DNA of 35,964 nt. Source: Gnetum montanum (lineage: Eukaryota; Streptophyta; Gnetopsida; Gnetales; Gnetaceae). A program made the position numbers and the translations under genes. Every line of letters starts with the position of its first letter. The first letter of the stretch is position 1. Positions 1-10,088 of this stretch are shown one piece after another. The notes beneath the pieces were generated by a model, which had not been told where the DNA came from, made no database searches, and saw only the letters and a program-made list of their open reading frames with translations. The stretch is from assembly GCA_015680685.1 (NCBI GenBank), contig MNCI01014147.1, positions 567,203 through 603,166 on the forward strand. The letters run 5' to 3'.

Positions 1-1270
1 TCTTTGCATGGTGTGGTTCTCACATAAAAACACAAAAAAAAAACACACAGTCAGAATTCAAAGCACACCCCTTAGACGAAATAATCATTTGGGCTACAAG
101 CACAAGTTATGGAACTAAAATAAACATGTTCCCTCTAACTAAGGCCCTTCTTGCTTCCTATTCTCTCCTCCTTCGTTTCGTTGGAATGGTGGTGGCTCTT
201 GGGTGAAGGCATGCTTGTTACTTCAGGTGGATGGATTGGCCGAATGCATTAATGCGAAGTCACTAAATGTGGTTTGTTTGAGGCTAGACTTGGAATGGGA
301 TCTACTAAGTTACATTAATCATTAAATACAAAAGGGGCTATACACCACCTTGTTCTTGAGATTCCATTACATTCTCTTCTCTCCATCCTTCTTTTTCCAT
401 TCACCACCTCATTGCTGGTTGTATCAGTAGTCCATATGTTGGTGGATACATTGTTTTTTTTTTTTGGTAAATTCTTGTGGTTAATACTTTAACTCTTGTT
501 CCAAATGACATTCCTAGAGCCTACAGACTCTTTGAATGTGGGATTGTCAGGGCATTAAGGGCATGAGCCTACTTTGGGGAGGATCCACTGGCATTCCTAT
601 TTGGTGCACTAGTTAAATTCTTTCCCTTAACATTTTTGTGATCAACTCTATTTTGTTCATTTCCATTTTGAAATCTAGTTCATTGACATTACAGTGGTCT
701 CTTTTTCTTCATCCTTCTTATTCCTTCTCTTTTTCCATTCTCTTGCTACTGGAGGTTTGCGATTAGTCATGAGGGTCCTGGTCCAATTTTTTTAATTTTC
801 TCCTAATCCCTACACCTTGGGTAGCCATCATTAGTGTATCTCCATATCTATATTAGCCATATCACAACTCAACCAATGGAACTTACACCGAAGCAAGGTA
901 TCAATTGCATTATGATTCATTTACCCTTGCTAATATAAGACTGTGTTCTGTGTGTAGATGGAAATCATACAACAACGGATTGGACCTGGAGGAAACAATT
1001 GGAATGGATTAGTGCTAAAGTAGTTATGCAAGGAACAAGATTGATGGCATGCTTATGAATGGATGATGAAAGGTGAAATCTTAGCATTGGCAACAGTAGA
1101 CTTCTTTTCTCTTCTCTCTTAGTGCCAAATAAGGCCTGATGTCAAATGTATAAAGTGTTCGCTCTTGTTGTTGTGAACACCAGTTTTGTCATGTTTTGTA
1201 ATGATGATCCATTCATTAATTCCATTCAAGTCAATAATCCCATACCTTCCTAATATTTTGTAAGGGACTT
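1..1270. other. Gene-free AT-rich stretch
   Basis: No reading frame of useful length and no recognisable protein motif in either strand. The text is pyrimidine-rich in places (about 360-420 and 700-750) and has a T run near 452-465. It reads as old, unclassified intergenic sequence upstream of the LTR-like region that begins near 1271. Confidence 0.6.
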
Positions 1271-2400
1271 GAGTTTTTATTTAGCCATGGGGGTATGATG
1301 GGACGTGATATCGCATGGGCTGAGATATCACGTCCTTCCCTACGATATCACGTACACGATATCATAGCTTGCCGCTAGTTCTATAAATAAGAGGTGGCTC
1401 TCCCTTGTTTCTCTATCTAGATCTAGACCTTAGCCAAACTCTTGTCATTTTTCCATTCCAGAGTTAGAATAATTTCCATGTGCCCACAGTAGGAGTCCCA
1501 AAGTGAATGGATCTTTATTCGAGCAATTTTGTACCTGAGCACACAATTATGTACGGAAATAAAGATGAAATTTTGGATAAACCTTGTAGTGCATGGACTA
1601 AGCTAAATAGGACTTTAATTATTGTTAATTGTTTAAATGCTTTCTTAAGGACTTAATCTCTCTCAACCCTCAACTCTCATAGTTAAGTGCATTCAGTACG
1701 ACCGCTTCGAGCATGTGCGTTATGCTTGGTAATCCCAGTAAAGAATAGCATTTGGTAATCCTAGCAGTGTTGCATTCGTTCAGGGTGTGAAATGGTAAGT
1801 GGAAATGGATACTGATGCTAGGGTAATTAAGGCTTAGTTAGTTCAAGTTAGTTACTTAGTCTCTTCACCCTTTCCCTCATTAGCATAGGCGATAAAAACA
1901 TAAAAGATATAAAAATCACATGCCTCAAGCTTACTTAACCATATGACCTTGACAAATACAAGTAAGCTTGGGAGGACAATGATTGATTAACCTTAGGTGT
2001 TCCATAATGCGTGTAGGCACTTAGTCTATGGAGTTTGACCGGATCGCACGTGTAACGCTCGTATTCGTATGGTTGAGTGTAGGGGTACCTCGCCACTCAT
2101 CACAAGGCTTTGGAATAACTAAACTCATCAATTTGTTTAAGTCATTTAGTTATTTTTACTATTAGTTATCATGATTTTTGAAAATGGGGTGTTTGAAAAA
2201 ATTTGAAAAATCACATCCTTAGCCCCCATGACAAATGAGATCAACTCCAGAAGCTCACAAGGTCTTTAATAACTAAATTAAAGGTTTAGTTTGTAAGATT
2301 TTTTATATTCATAGGATAGTACAAATCAAGATGTCCAAAATGACCAAGAAATATTGAATTTGGAGGATATTTCAATATAAAATTATTAAAAATCAATCGA
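1271..2400 (+). repeat. LTR and leader-like region, plus-strand copy
   Basis: A TATA box (1381-1390) follows a cluster of palindromic sites, and an AATAAA-like signal occurs near 1558-1564, the order expected of U3-R-U5 in a plant LTR. Two blocks, about 1725-1775 (two TTGGTAATCCYAGYA boxes) and about 2088-2110 (GCCACTCATCA), recur in the opposite orientation at about 9880-9930 and 9525-9545, in the same order and 365 to 385 bp apart. An AT-rich leader ending in a TTAGCCCCCATGAC-like stretch (about 2218-2232) also has a counterpart on the minus strand near 9430. This marks a dispersed family. I could not find the outer LTR ends or a partner LTR, so the borders are approximate. Confidence 0.5.
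1301..1390 (+). promoter_or_regulatory. Palindromic ACGT-core module with TATA box
   Basis: GGACGTGATATC (1301-1312) and GATATCACGTCC (1324-1335) are perfect 12-base inverted repeats around an 11-base spacer. GATATCACGT recurs at 1344-1353 and CGATATCAT at 1357-1365. The TATA box CTATAAATAA is at 1381-1390. ACGT-core sites are the class bound by plant bZIP factors; use here is inferred from position only. Confidence 0.6.
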
Positions 2401-4354
2401 AATTGATGAGGAGTAGTTACAAAATCATGCATAAATTTAGAGAGGTTCATGATGTCCTTGAAGACGTAGGTTTAGGTTCAGAGCCATGATTAGAAAAATT
2501 CATGTAAGTGGATAATCCCTAATGTAGGCTCCTATCATAATGTCCTTGCATAACCACTTCTATAGATGTTCATTAGTACCTTAGAAGTTAAATATGGATC
2601 ATGCCTTTATTCCAAATAATACACAACCACCTTGGTTAGGATCATACAAGGTGAATGATGGGATGAGAAGGGACTAAAAAGATTGGGATGTGAGGTACCT
2701 TATTATGTCTAGACTAGGTTCTTGTATGAATTATGGTTAGGATGATCATCATACCTCTCCATCCAAGTTTCAGACTAAGACCATACCTTTGCCAATGACA
2801 TTGTATTGCATCATCCTAAACTTACCACCATAGGATAATCACAATTATAAGAAAACATCACTATTTAAAAAAAGCAAACAATGAAGCAATTTTGATTAAT
2901 TAATTACTTAAATGTTAAAATTTGAGAAATCTTGACCATTGGTTAGAGAAGTACCTTTAGGAATGGGTAACATGTCTTACCAGTCACAAAATAAGACTAC
3001 TCCAAGGAACATTTGGAATTCATGGAAGTAGCCTACTTTCAGGCATGGGTAACATGTCTTTCTAGTGGTACCCTAGGAATCAATTTCTTTTATGAATTAA
3101 TTTGTGAGGGACTTATGCTTTTCTTATTAGATGACTACCCGCAAGTATGGGTAACATGTCTTTCTAGTGACATGGTAAGACAACACTTATTCAAGAATAT
3201 GATTTTATCAATATTAAAACATCAGTAATGATATAAATACATGGAGTAGTAAGACCAATAGAGAAAGTGCAACAAATCAATAGATCCCCTTGATGTCACA
3301 TCCTTTTCCATTCCCCTTTAGTCCTTTCCCTTTTCTTCAAGGCATAATGATCATGAGTTAATGTCAATTCCATATGAGAAAAATCAATTTTCTTTTATCA
3401 TATAGGTCTCTTATATATTAAAAATAGAGGGATGGATGATGTGGTGTCACTACTTTACACAATTATTTACCTAATCATCTTGATAACACAGGAAAAAAAT
3501 CCAATACATGGTGTTGATTGCTGCATTATGACTAGAAATGTTATTTAGAAAACATAGTAAATATCCTTAAAATACAAAGGAAATTACCAAAAAAGAGAAA
3601 ATTATATAGAAAAGAAAAAATAACTAAAAATGAAAAATGTATTAAGGACTGGAAAATTTTGAAGAAATAGGAAAATGATAAAAAATTGTAAAAAAAAAGT
3701 GAAAATGCACTGATAGTTCTTGATTCAAGTTATGGCATCTCCCCCATGACTAAACTCATGGGCTAGCATTCAGAAAATGGACCATATATTCCCTTGGTTA
3801 TACACCATAAGTTTCCCATTTATCATCTTTAGTGATTTACGTTTTCACATGTTGGCATATTTAATATTGATGATAATTAGGTTTTGATCATCTCGAGATA
3901 TATATTTAGCTAGAATAGAAGGTATTTTCTTTCGATAAGGTCTAGGTATGTTTCCTTTTTGATTTTCTATTTTAGTTCTTAGGTATTATTATTTAAGAAT
4001 TTCTTCTAGTGTATAGTTAGAGTGTAAGATGTCCTTCTCTATGTTCTCTTTTTGGTTCATTTTCTTAGTACAAGAGTTGATAAGTATGTTGGATGGTTTG
4101 GTATTCTTATTTTCTAGCTACTTAGTATTTTTTGATGTAGTGGCTATTATGTAGATATGGTTTTGCTTACATACTTGTTCATTAATTTTGTTGTAGGTTA
4201 GTATAAAAATAATGTTATTACTTTGAATTTTAGCTCACAAATACATCCTTTATCATTATTAGTGATGCATGAAATTTTTTGTCTCTCCACAATGCCATGT
4301 TTAGCTTTTATGTTTTGTTTTAGAGAGGGGAGCGTTGTTGACTTTTGCGTAGGA
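2401..4354. other. Gene-free AT-rich stretch
   Basis: No convincing coding sequence. It contains the three-copy motif at 2964-3168 and a purine/A-rich stretch near 3540-3700. The short open frames here (for example 3013-3228 and 4223-4426) have no recognisable features; the first is made mainly of the repeated motif. Confidence 0.55.
2964..3168 (+). repeat. Three-copy degenerate tandem motif
   Basis: TGGGTAACATGTCTTWCYAGT occurs at 2964-2984, 3046-3066 and 3148-3168, with spacings of 82 and 102 bp. The flanks match only loosely (for example CTACTTTCAGGCA against CTACCCGCAAGTA), so this looks like an old, decayed tandem repeat of about 80 to 100 bp. Confidence 0.6.
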
Positions 4355-5926
4355 TTAGAAGGCATTTTTTATGAGGAAGGAGGTTGCATCATGTTGTCCT
4401 TGTGCATCATATTGTCCTTGTGCTAATTCTAATGAGGTAGTAGGTTTAGTAGTTTTATTCACATGTATGGGAACTATCGTAAAGAAATGATGTTTCTGAG
4501 GCTCTTGCAGAGGACTAGTATCATTATTATCCCTTTGTATGTTCATAGGATAAGTTGCATTCTTCTATTGAGGTTGTGATGTAAATTTTTCCTACCTTAT
4601 TGGTTATTGTATAAGTTTTAGGAGAGTATGAGAGTATTGAGGATGTGATGGATGATGCAAGTTATGGGATGGTGATTCCACAAGAGATGTTGTAGGTTGA
4701 TGATATTCAAGAGGATAGTAATAACTATGAGTTGAGGCATGGATAGCAAAGCCATTGGAAGAAATAGTTTATTAAAAATAGTATCCATAAGGGTTCATTT
4801 GGCAATAGGAATATTGTTATTTTGGTGATGACATTTCCCAAAACTATGGATCTTTCCATGGTTTTTGATAGTAGTTTTGAGATTGAGGAGGATTTTGAAT
4901 TGGATAGTATTGTTGGTTGTAGGACTATTTATAATTACCTTGTGGATATGTAATATTCTAGGCATTTTCTTTTTCAAGAACTTAAGATTCAAAGTGAATG
5001 CTCCATACTCTTGTAGATGTAACATAATTGGGTAATAGTCCTTTGGATGTTCATATTGACAAATGCCCATCCATCCTTCTCCTCTAAATCTAAATCTACA
5101 ATATTTTCTACAACATCTATTTTTTCTTTCATTTTTCTTTTCTTTTCTTGATTAATTGATCCTACTTTCTTTACCTTCTCCTCTATGATTTTCAAGTTGG
5201 ATGTAGATTTTTCATCTATAAATTTCCACATCTTATTTACCCTTGCTTTAATCTCAATGATAGACTTTCATATTGATAAAATTTTATGTGAAATCATATC
5301 ATCAAGAGCTACCTCTCTTTCTTGATCATAAATATGGATCTTCTTTTTGCAAAGGGTTGGATCCTAGTTATATTCCTCTACACTCTTCCTTTTGAACAAC
5401 TCTTCTTATTCTTTTCCCACATGTGTAATTAACCTTTGTATTTGATGAACTATCAGATCTAATAATCTTTCTTGGGCATAGATACCAAGGGTCTTTCTTA
5501 TTTTATTACAAAGTTCTTTTATGATGTGGTAAAGCTACTCTTTTTGAGAAAATTCATGACCTAGGCATATATCTAGTAGAGAATAATATCTTCCCAAGGT
5601 TGCATCAAGGGATTTGTGGTTCTCTTGCTTTTACCCTTGGATTTATTTTCTTAGATTAGAATATTTTGAATAGGTTTGATATTTCTTAGATGGTGAAGAT
5701 GAAGAGGAAGATGAAAAACTAGGAGAATCATAATGGCTACTATATCTTCCCCTATGGTCCCTTGATTCATCTCTTCTAGGTTTGGTAAAGGTTATAGGCC
5801 TTGAGATCCTCTTATTCTAGCATTTGTTCCATCCCCTCTAAATTTATTTATGATAGTTGAATGCGATCTTTGAATGTAGTAAGGGTTGGAATTAGCATAT
5901 GAGACCCTTTCTTGTAGTTGTTTTTA
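4355..5926 (-). pseudogene. Retrotransposon gag-like protein, C-terminal part, decayed
   Basis: Read on the minus strand from 5926 down, one main frame continues with scattered stops. It gives a charged, arginine- and serine-rich segment (about 5690-5785, with RDHRGRYSSHYDSP followed by a serine run), then a helical lysine/glutamate-rich part (about 5080-5560). A frame change near 5000-5070 falls on a C-x4-H-like stretch (CQYEHPKDYYP) that may be a ruined zinc knuckle. After it comes a glutamine, asparagine and tyrosine-rich tail (about 4450-4950; SYNQQYYPIQNPPQSQNYYQ). Most stops replace CAA, CAG or TGG. This layout suggests the gag of an LTR retrotransposon. The N-terminal part lies at 9303-9381, beyond an inserted element. 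Family assignment is inference; no protease or reverse transcriptase follows it here. Confidence 0.55.
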
Positions 5927-6718
5927 TGAGAACATCAAACAACCCAAAGTAACATCTTTGCATTGATGGGATCTTTCCTTGGAATTTTGGCATGTTTGGG
6001 AGTGTTTTGGGGTTATTTTGATGACTTTAAGATGTTTTGGGGGCTATGGGAACTTGTTTGAAGGTGTTTAGAGGTTCCAGACCTCAAAAAAAGCATCTTT
6101 AACTTTGACCCTAGCAAGATAGATTTCTACACTAATAGTTAGACATCTACACTACATATTAGATGTCTACTACACCTCAAAGATGTCTACTCTAATAGCT
6201 TCTACACTTGGGAGAGACATTTCATGTTTTCCCAAGATGTCTACTCTAAGACCTCTACACTCAAGAAAGATGTCTCCTATTTCTTGAAGATGTCTTCTAT
6301 AGATTTTAACGGACATTCAATTGAATGATAAATTCAAGGAAGATGAAGAGATAGGGAAGAAAAGCTATAAATAAACTCCTTGGGCCTTCAATTTGAAGAA
6401 AGAGATTTTTAAGAGAGTCAAAAAAAGAATCTAAAGAGAGGCAAAGAGAGTGTAGGGAGTTGAGAGAAGAGTAGAGAGAGAGATAGAGTTTTGGCATGAT
6501 TCCTTGATGATCATCCTTGTGAGTGTGTGATTGCTTTGATTGAGTGTGTGAGAGTTGGATTGAATCTCTTGTCTATCATTGGGAATTATGCTTTCTTTCA
6601 TATCTAAGTTCTCTATTTGAGCAAGAATTAAGATTTCATTTTCTTTTTCTTATTTAAATTTTCTATTTTGATACTTTGAGAGAGCTTGTATTATGAAATC
6701 TATGGGAGCTCCTCATTA
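5927..6718 (+). repeat. Left LTR of the non-autonomous element
   Basis: It runs from TGAGAACATCAAAC to CTCCTCATTA and matches 8594-9302 almost throughout, in the same orientation. U3 contains the spaced AGATGTCT array (6121-6295); a TATA box, CTATAAATAA, is at 6365-6374, followed by a purine-rich GAGA tract (about 6400-6485). About 53 bp of the array present here are missing from the right LTR. Confidence 0.85.
6121..6295 (+). promoter_or_regulatory. Spaced AGATGTCT/AGACATCT array, left LTR
   Basis: Copies or near-copies of an 8-mer start at 6121 (AGATTTCT), 6141, 6161, 6181, 6215 (AGACATTT), 6235, 6268 and 6288. Spacings are 20, 20, 20, 34, 20, 33 and 20 bp. AGATGTCT and AGACATCT are the two C-to-T products of the palindrome AGACGTCT. 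The array ends about 70 bp upstream of the TATA box at 6365. Confidence 0.75.
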
Positions 6719-6721
6719 TAT

Positions 6722-6736
6722 TGGTATCATAGTAGC
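6722..6736 (+). other. Primer binding site, tRNA-iMet type
   Basis: TGGTATCATAGTAGC begins a few bases after the left LTR. Plant LTR retrotransposons commonly use TGGTATCAGAGC, complementary to the 3' end of initiator methionine tRNA; the first eight bases match and the rest is degraded. Its position fixes the end of the left LTR and the plus orientation of the element. Confidence 0.75.
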
Positions 6737-7078
6737 TTGGGATTGAAGATGATTGCATTCAAGTGGATAATTCTCATCTTAATTGCAAAGAACCACTCCA
6801 AATTATCATGTTTGGATGAATTCTCTCTTGCTACTTATTCTACTCATCCTAGGATTTTAAAATTTCCATTTGATCCCTAAGTTTTTCATATCTTTCAAGG
6901 ATTGGAAGATAATTATGGATTTGGACACCCATTGGCTTGTAATAGCTAGGGTTTAAAGACTTTATGCTCATTTCTCTTAAGATTTGAGAATTTCTTTTTT
7001 TATTCCTTAATAAATCTTGAAAATTTCACCTTTCCTTGTATCATTTTATGAAAATTTCCATTTAGATTAATTTCCATC

Positions 7079-8196
7079 ATGCCTCCAAAGAAGAAGATAG
7101 TTCAAGCTTTGTTAAGATACATAGATGATAACGCTTTCCATCTTGCAAAACTAATAGATCTTTAATGTCCAAGATGGTGTATGTTGCTAATAAAGGATCA
7201 TTCCTACCTCATAAGTCATGGGAGGTAAAAGATCCAAGCTAAAGGAGTGGTAAGGATCAAGGGACCTCTCCAAAAAGGATCAAGAGAATCACTAGAAGGT
7301 ATGATTCTCATACTTTTTGCAATTGTTTAATACCTTGCAGCAAGGGAAAGAAGATTCTAAGCCAAGTTGAGGCTATATCATGGGAGATAGGAGAGTATTC
7401 TAGCTAAATTATGTGGAAGAATGATTACATTGATGATTTTTTTGATGAAAATGATGTTGAATCCCTAGAGGAGATTTTATTTTTTGAGTTGGTATCTCCA
7501 AAATGGGATGAAAAGCTTGTTGATGATTCCTTTGAAGAAGAGAAGCCATTGGAATTGGGAACTCCTATTTGGAATCTTGAATCTTCAAGCTTTGAAGAGA
7601 TTGGACAGCCATATGTTAAAGATCAAGTTGAACCAAATATGGATGGGAGAAGTCATGAAGAGGTAAGTAAGTGTGAGCTTTACCTTATTAATGGTAGTAA
7701 TGTCTTTCATGTTGAAGCTAGTGTCATGGATGCTATTTTTTCACTTTAGCTTTGTAATGGTTTGTTTAATTGTGATGATGAGCATCATGATCATTATAAT
7801 GATTGTGATAAAATTGGAAGTCATGTTGTGTGTGATGAGAGTAATGTAATTTTTGATTTCATTGTTAGTGAGAGGAAGACTAATAATGGTAATATGTTTG
7901 ATGATGATGCCTATTGGCATAGTCATTAGGTGAAGATCATTATTGATGTTGGTAAAGACATTGATAATGATATGATTTTTAATAATTTAGAGATGTTTTC
8001 TATGGATTATGACAAGGATGAATTTGTTAAAGGTGTTGAAGAACTTGATTTTCTTCGCTATGAAATGAATACGCATCATGAAGACAATCCAAGTTATTGT
8101 GCTATTGATGGTGAAAGGGAGCTAGATGATGGTCTTCCAAACACCAAGAAGAAGATGGTGAAGAAGAGAAAAAAGAAAGAAAGGAAGTTGGTTTGA
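7079..8196 (+). pseudogene. Acidic internal ORF of the non-autonomous element, function unknown
   Basis: From 7411 to 8196 a single frame of 262 codons has only two internal stops, both TAG (7747 and 7927), each one change from CAG or TGG. The product is strongly acidic (runs such as DDFFDENDVESLEE), has scattered His and Cys in the middle (CDDEHHDHYNDCDKI) and ends in a basic tail (KKKMVKKRKKKERKLV). Upstream, an ATG at 7079 opens MPPKKKIVQALLRYIDD in another frame, and frame-1 segments link it to 7411 with stops, so the original protein may have reached about 370 residues. No protease, zinc knuckle or polymerase motif is visible. A TTTCTTGTAG acceptor-like site at 8234-8243 hints at splicing. 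It could be a gag-derived or accessory protein; I do not recognise it. Confidence 0.5.
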
Positions 8197-8593
8197 GGAG
8201 ACCTAATCCTTTTGAATTTTCTTAATCTTCTTTTCTTGTAGGTCATGGAAGAAACAAATGGAAGTTTGTGCTCTCAAAATGGAAGCATGGTGAAGCCTTT
8301 GAGGGCAAAGACCATATCCACTCTTCTTTCATAAATGTCTTTATTGTTATGTAAGCACAAAATTGTTCTAATGTGTGTTTATGTGTGTCATGAAAATATT
8401 GTATTGTGTGTCTATGTGCTTGTGAAATAAGTTTGGATGGTAGAGACAAAATGTTGTGAACTCTAACCATTAAATTTATGCTATGCTTTTGTTTGTGTGT
8501 GGATTATGGCCTATGTGAGGGGGAAACAACTATCCCAAGTGTAAAGGCATCTTGTATGGGAATCAAGAATCTTTTGAAGGATAAGGGTGCTAA

Positions 8594-9302
8594 TGTGGAC
8601 ATCAAATAGGCTAAAGTAACATCTTTGCATTAATGGGATCTTTCCCTAGAGGTTTGGCATGTTTGGGAGTGTTTTGGGGCCATTTTGATGACTTTAGGGT
8701 GTTTTGGAGGCTATGGGAACTTGTTTGAAGGTGCTAGAATGTTCCAGGCCTCAAAACAAGCATCTTTAACTTTGAACCTAGTAGGATAGACATATACACT
8801 AATAATTAGACATCTACACTACATATTAGACATCTACTACACCTCAAAGATGTCTACTCTAATAGCTTTTGCACTTAGGAAAGAAATCTTCTATTTATTG
8901 AAGATGTCTTATATGGATTTTAACTAACATTCAATTGAATGATAAAGTCAAGGGAAGATGAAGAGATATGAAGGGAAAGCTATAAATAGACTCCTTGGGC
9001 ATCCAATTTGAAGAAAGAGAGTTTTAAGAGAGTCTAGAAAGAGATAGAGAGAGTATAGGAAGTTAACAGAAGAGTAGAGAGAGAGAGATAGAGTCTTGGC
9101 ATGATGCCTTGATGATCATCCTTGTGAGTCTGTGAGAACTAGATTGAATCTCTTGTTTGTCCTTGCAAATTGTGCTTCCTTTCATATCTAAATTCTCCAT
9201 TTGAGTAAGAGTAAAGCTTTTATTTTCTTTTTCTTATTCAGATTTGCTATTTTGTAACTTTGAGAGAGCTTGAATTATGTAATCCATGGGAGCTCCTCAT
9301 TA
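8594..9302 (+). repeat. Right LTR of the non-autonomous element
   Basis: It runs from TGTGGACATCAAAT to CTCCTCATTA, a direct copy of 5927-6718. TATA box TATAAATAGA lies at 8981-8990. It is shorter because one block of the U3 array (about 53 bp) is absent, apparently by recombination between similar CACTTGGGAG / CACTCAAGAA stretches. Confidence 0.85.
8788..8909 (+). promoter_or_regulatory. Spaced AGATGTCT/AGACATCT array, right LTR
   Basis: Copies start at 8788 (AGACATAT), 8808, 8828, 8848, 8882 (AGAAATCT) and 8902, with spacings of 20, 20, 20, 34 and 20 bp. It repeats the left LTR pattern with one 53-bp block lost. The TATA box is at 8981-8990. Confidence 0.75.
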
Positions 9303-9381
9303 GGTTTACTCCAATTCTCTTTAATATAGATTCTTTCATTTCTTCTACTAGTTGTCTCATCATGTGACAGATTATCGACAT
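9303..9381 (-). pseudogene. N-terminal part of the interrupted gag-like gene
   Basis: The minus strand just beyond the right LTR encodes a short helical piece, MMRQLVEEMKESILKRIGV, possibly starting at the ATG ending at 9381. Its charge and helix-like pattern fit the minus-strand gag-like frame that restarts at 5926 on the other side of the inserted LTR element, and the direction is the same. The leader-like sequence upstream (9382-10088) fits a 5' untranslated region. The join is inferred from position and direction; the frame across the insertion cannot be proven by eye. Confidence 0.45.
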
Positions 9382-10088
9382 TATGTGAAGAAGATATGTT
9401 TTTAGTTAATAATGTGTGGGGCTTAAAATATTAATATTTTTGAAAAAATAAATTGTTAATGCTTTTACAATGATTATGTATAATCTAACTAATCTATATG
9501 AGTAGCACCATCCTTGACAATGGAGCCAATGATGAGTGGCAAGTGTTTCCTATGTCCAACTATAAAAATTACAAGAGTTTAGGTGTAATCTAGTTGAATT
9601 CCATTGATGGAACTAGCATGGCATTTAAATTGTTGAGCATTGATCACAAGTCATTATCTTCTCACTTGGACTAGTGGTAGCTCTATCATATATGGTTTAG
9701 TCTAAAGTGAGATATATGATTATTGATGTTGTAGGATTATGACTAAGATATATAAAAACACAAAAATTAATCATTTAATTAATTCACTAATAACAAGTAG
9801 ATAAATTCTAGACTATCCTAAGGGTGATAAGTATATATTCCTAGCTTACTATACATGTTTTGAACTCACATACCCACTACTGGGATTATCAAGTGTTATT
9901 CTACTAGGAAAACCAAGCAATAATATTATTGGAATTATCAAACATATACATGTTTATGCTCAAAATTAATTTCACTCATTCTACCAATTGATGAATATGC
10001 ATGAAAATGCAAATATTAACTAAGTATATAGAAACTAAATTGCATTAAAAATAAATCTATTCTAAGTTAATGAAAACATAACTTAAAT
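9382..10088 (-). repeat. LTR/leader-like region, inverted copy of 1271-2400 family
   Basis: On the minus strand the block at about 9930-9880 (GCTTGGTTTTCCTAGTAGAATAAC, then TTGATAATCCCAGTAGTG) matches 1725-1770, and the block at about 9545-9525 (GCCACTCATCA) matches 2088-2110, in the same order and nearly the same spacing. An AT-rich stretch with AAGCCCCACAC follows at about 9425, as in the plus copy. The gag-like start at 9381 comes next, so this is probably the leader of that minus-strand element. No PBS was identified. Confidence 0.5.

Larger units (their letters stand above)
5927..9302 (+). mobile_element. Non-autonomous LTR retrotransposon nested in gag-like gene
   Basis: Two direct LTRs (5927 to about 6718 and 8594-9302) flank an internal region of only about 1.9 kb. 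A primer binding site resembling the complement of initiator tRNA-Met follows the left LTR. A short purine-rich stretch (about 8576-8590) precedes the right LTR, which begins TGTGGACATC; the left begins TGAGAACATC. The interior has no protease, reverse transcriptase, RNase H or integrase, so it must have relied on another element's enzymes. It does have one long acidic reading frame. The LTRs differ by roughly one base in ten by eye plus indels, indicating an old insertion. Expected target duplications are not clear: TTTTA on the left, TTAGG or GGTTT on the right. Confidence 0.8.

Noticed and set aside
3013-3228. 71-codon plus-strand frame with an internal WVTCLSS repeat
   Set aside because: The repetition comes from the DNA box at 3046 and 3148; no start context or known family.
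5922-9307. Target-site duplication of the non-autonomous element
   Set aside because: TTTTA on the left does not match TTAGG or GGTTT on the right at any plausible LTR end.
9660-9720. Short inverted repeat CTCACTTGGACT / AGTCTAAAGTGAG
   Set aside because: Imperfect and in AT-rich sequence; not distinguishable from chance.
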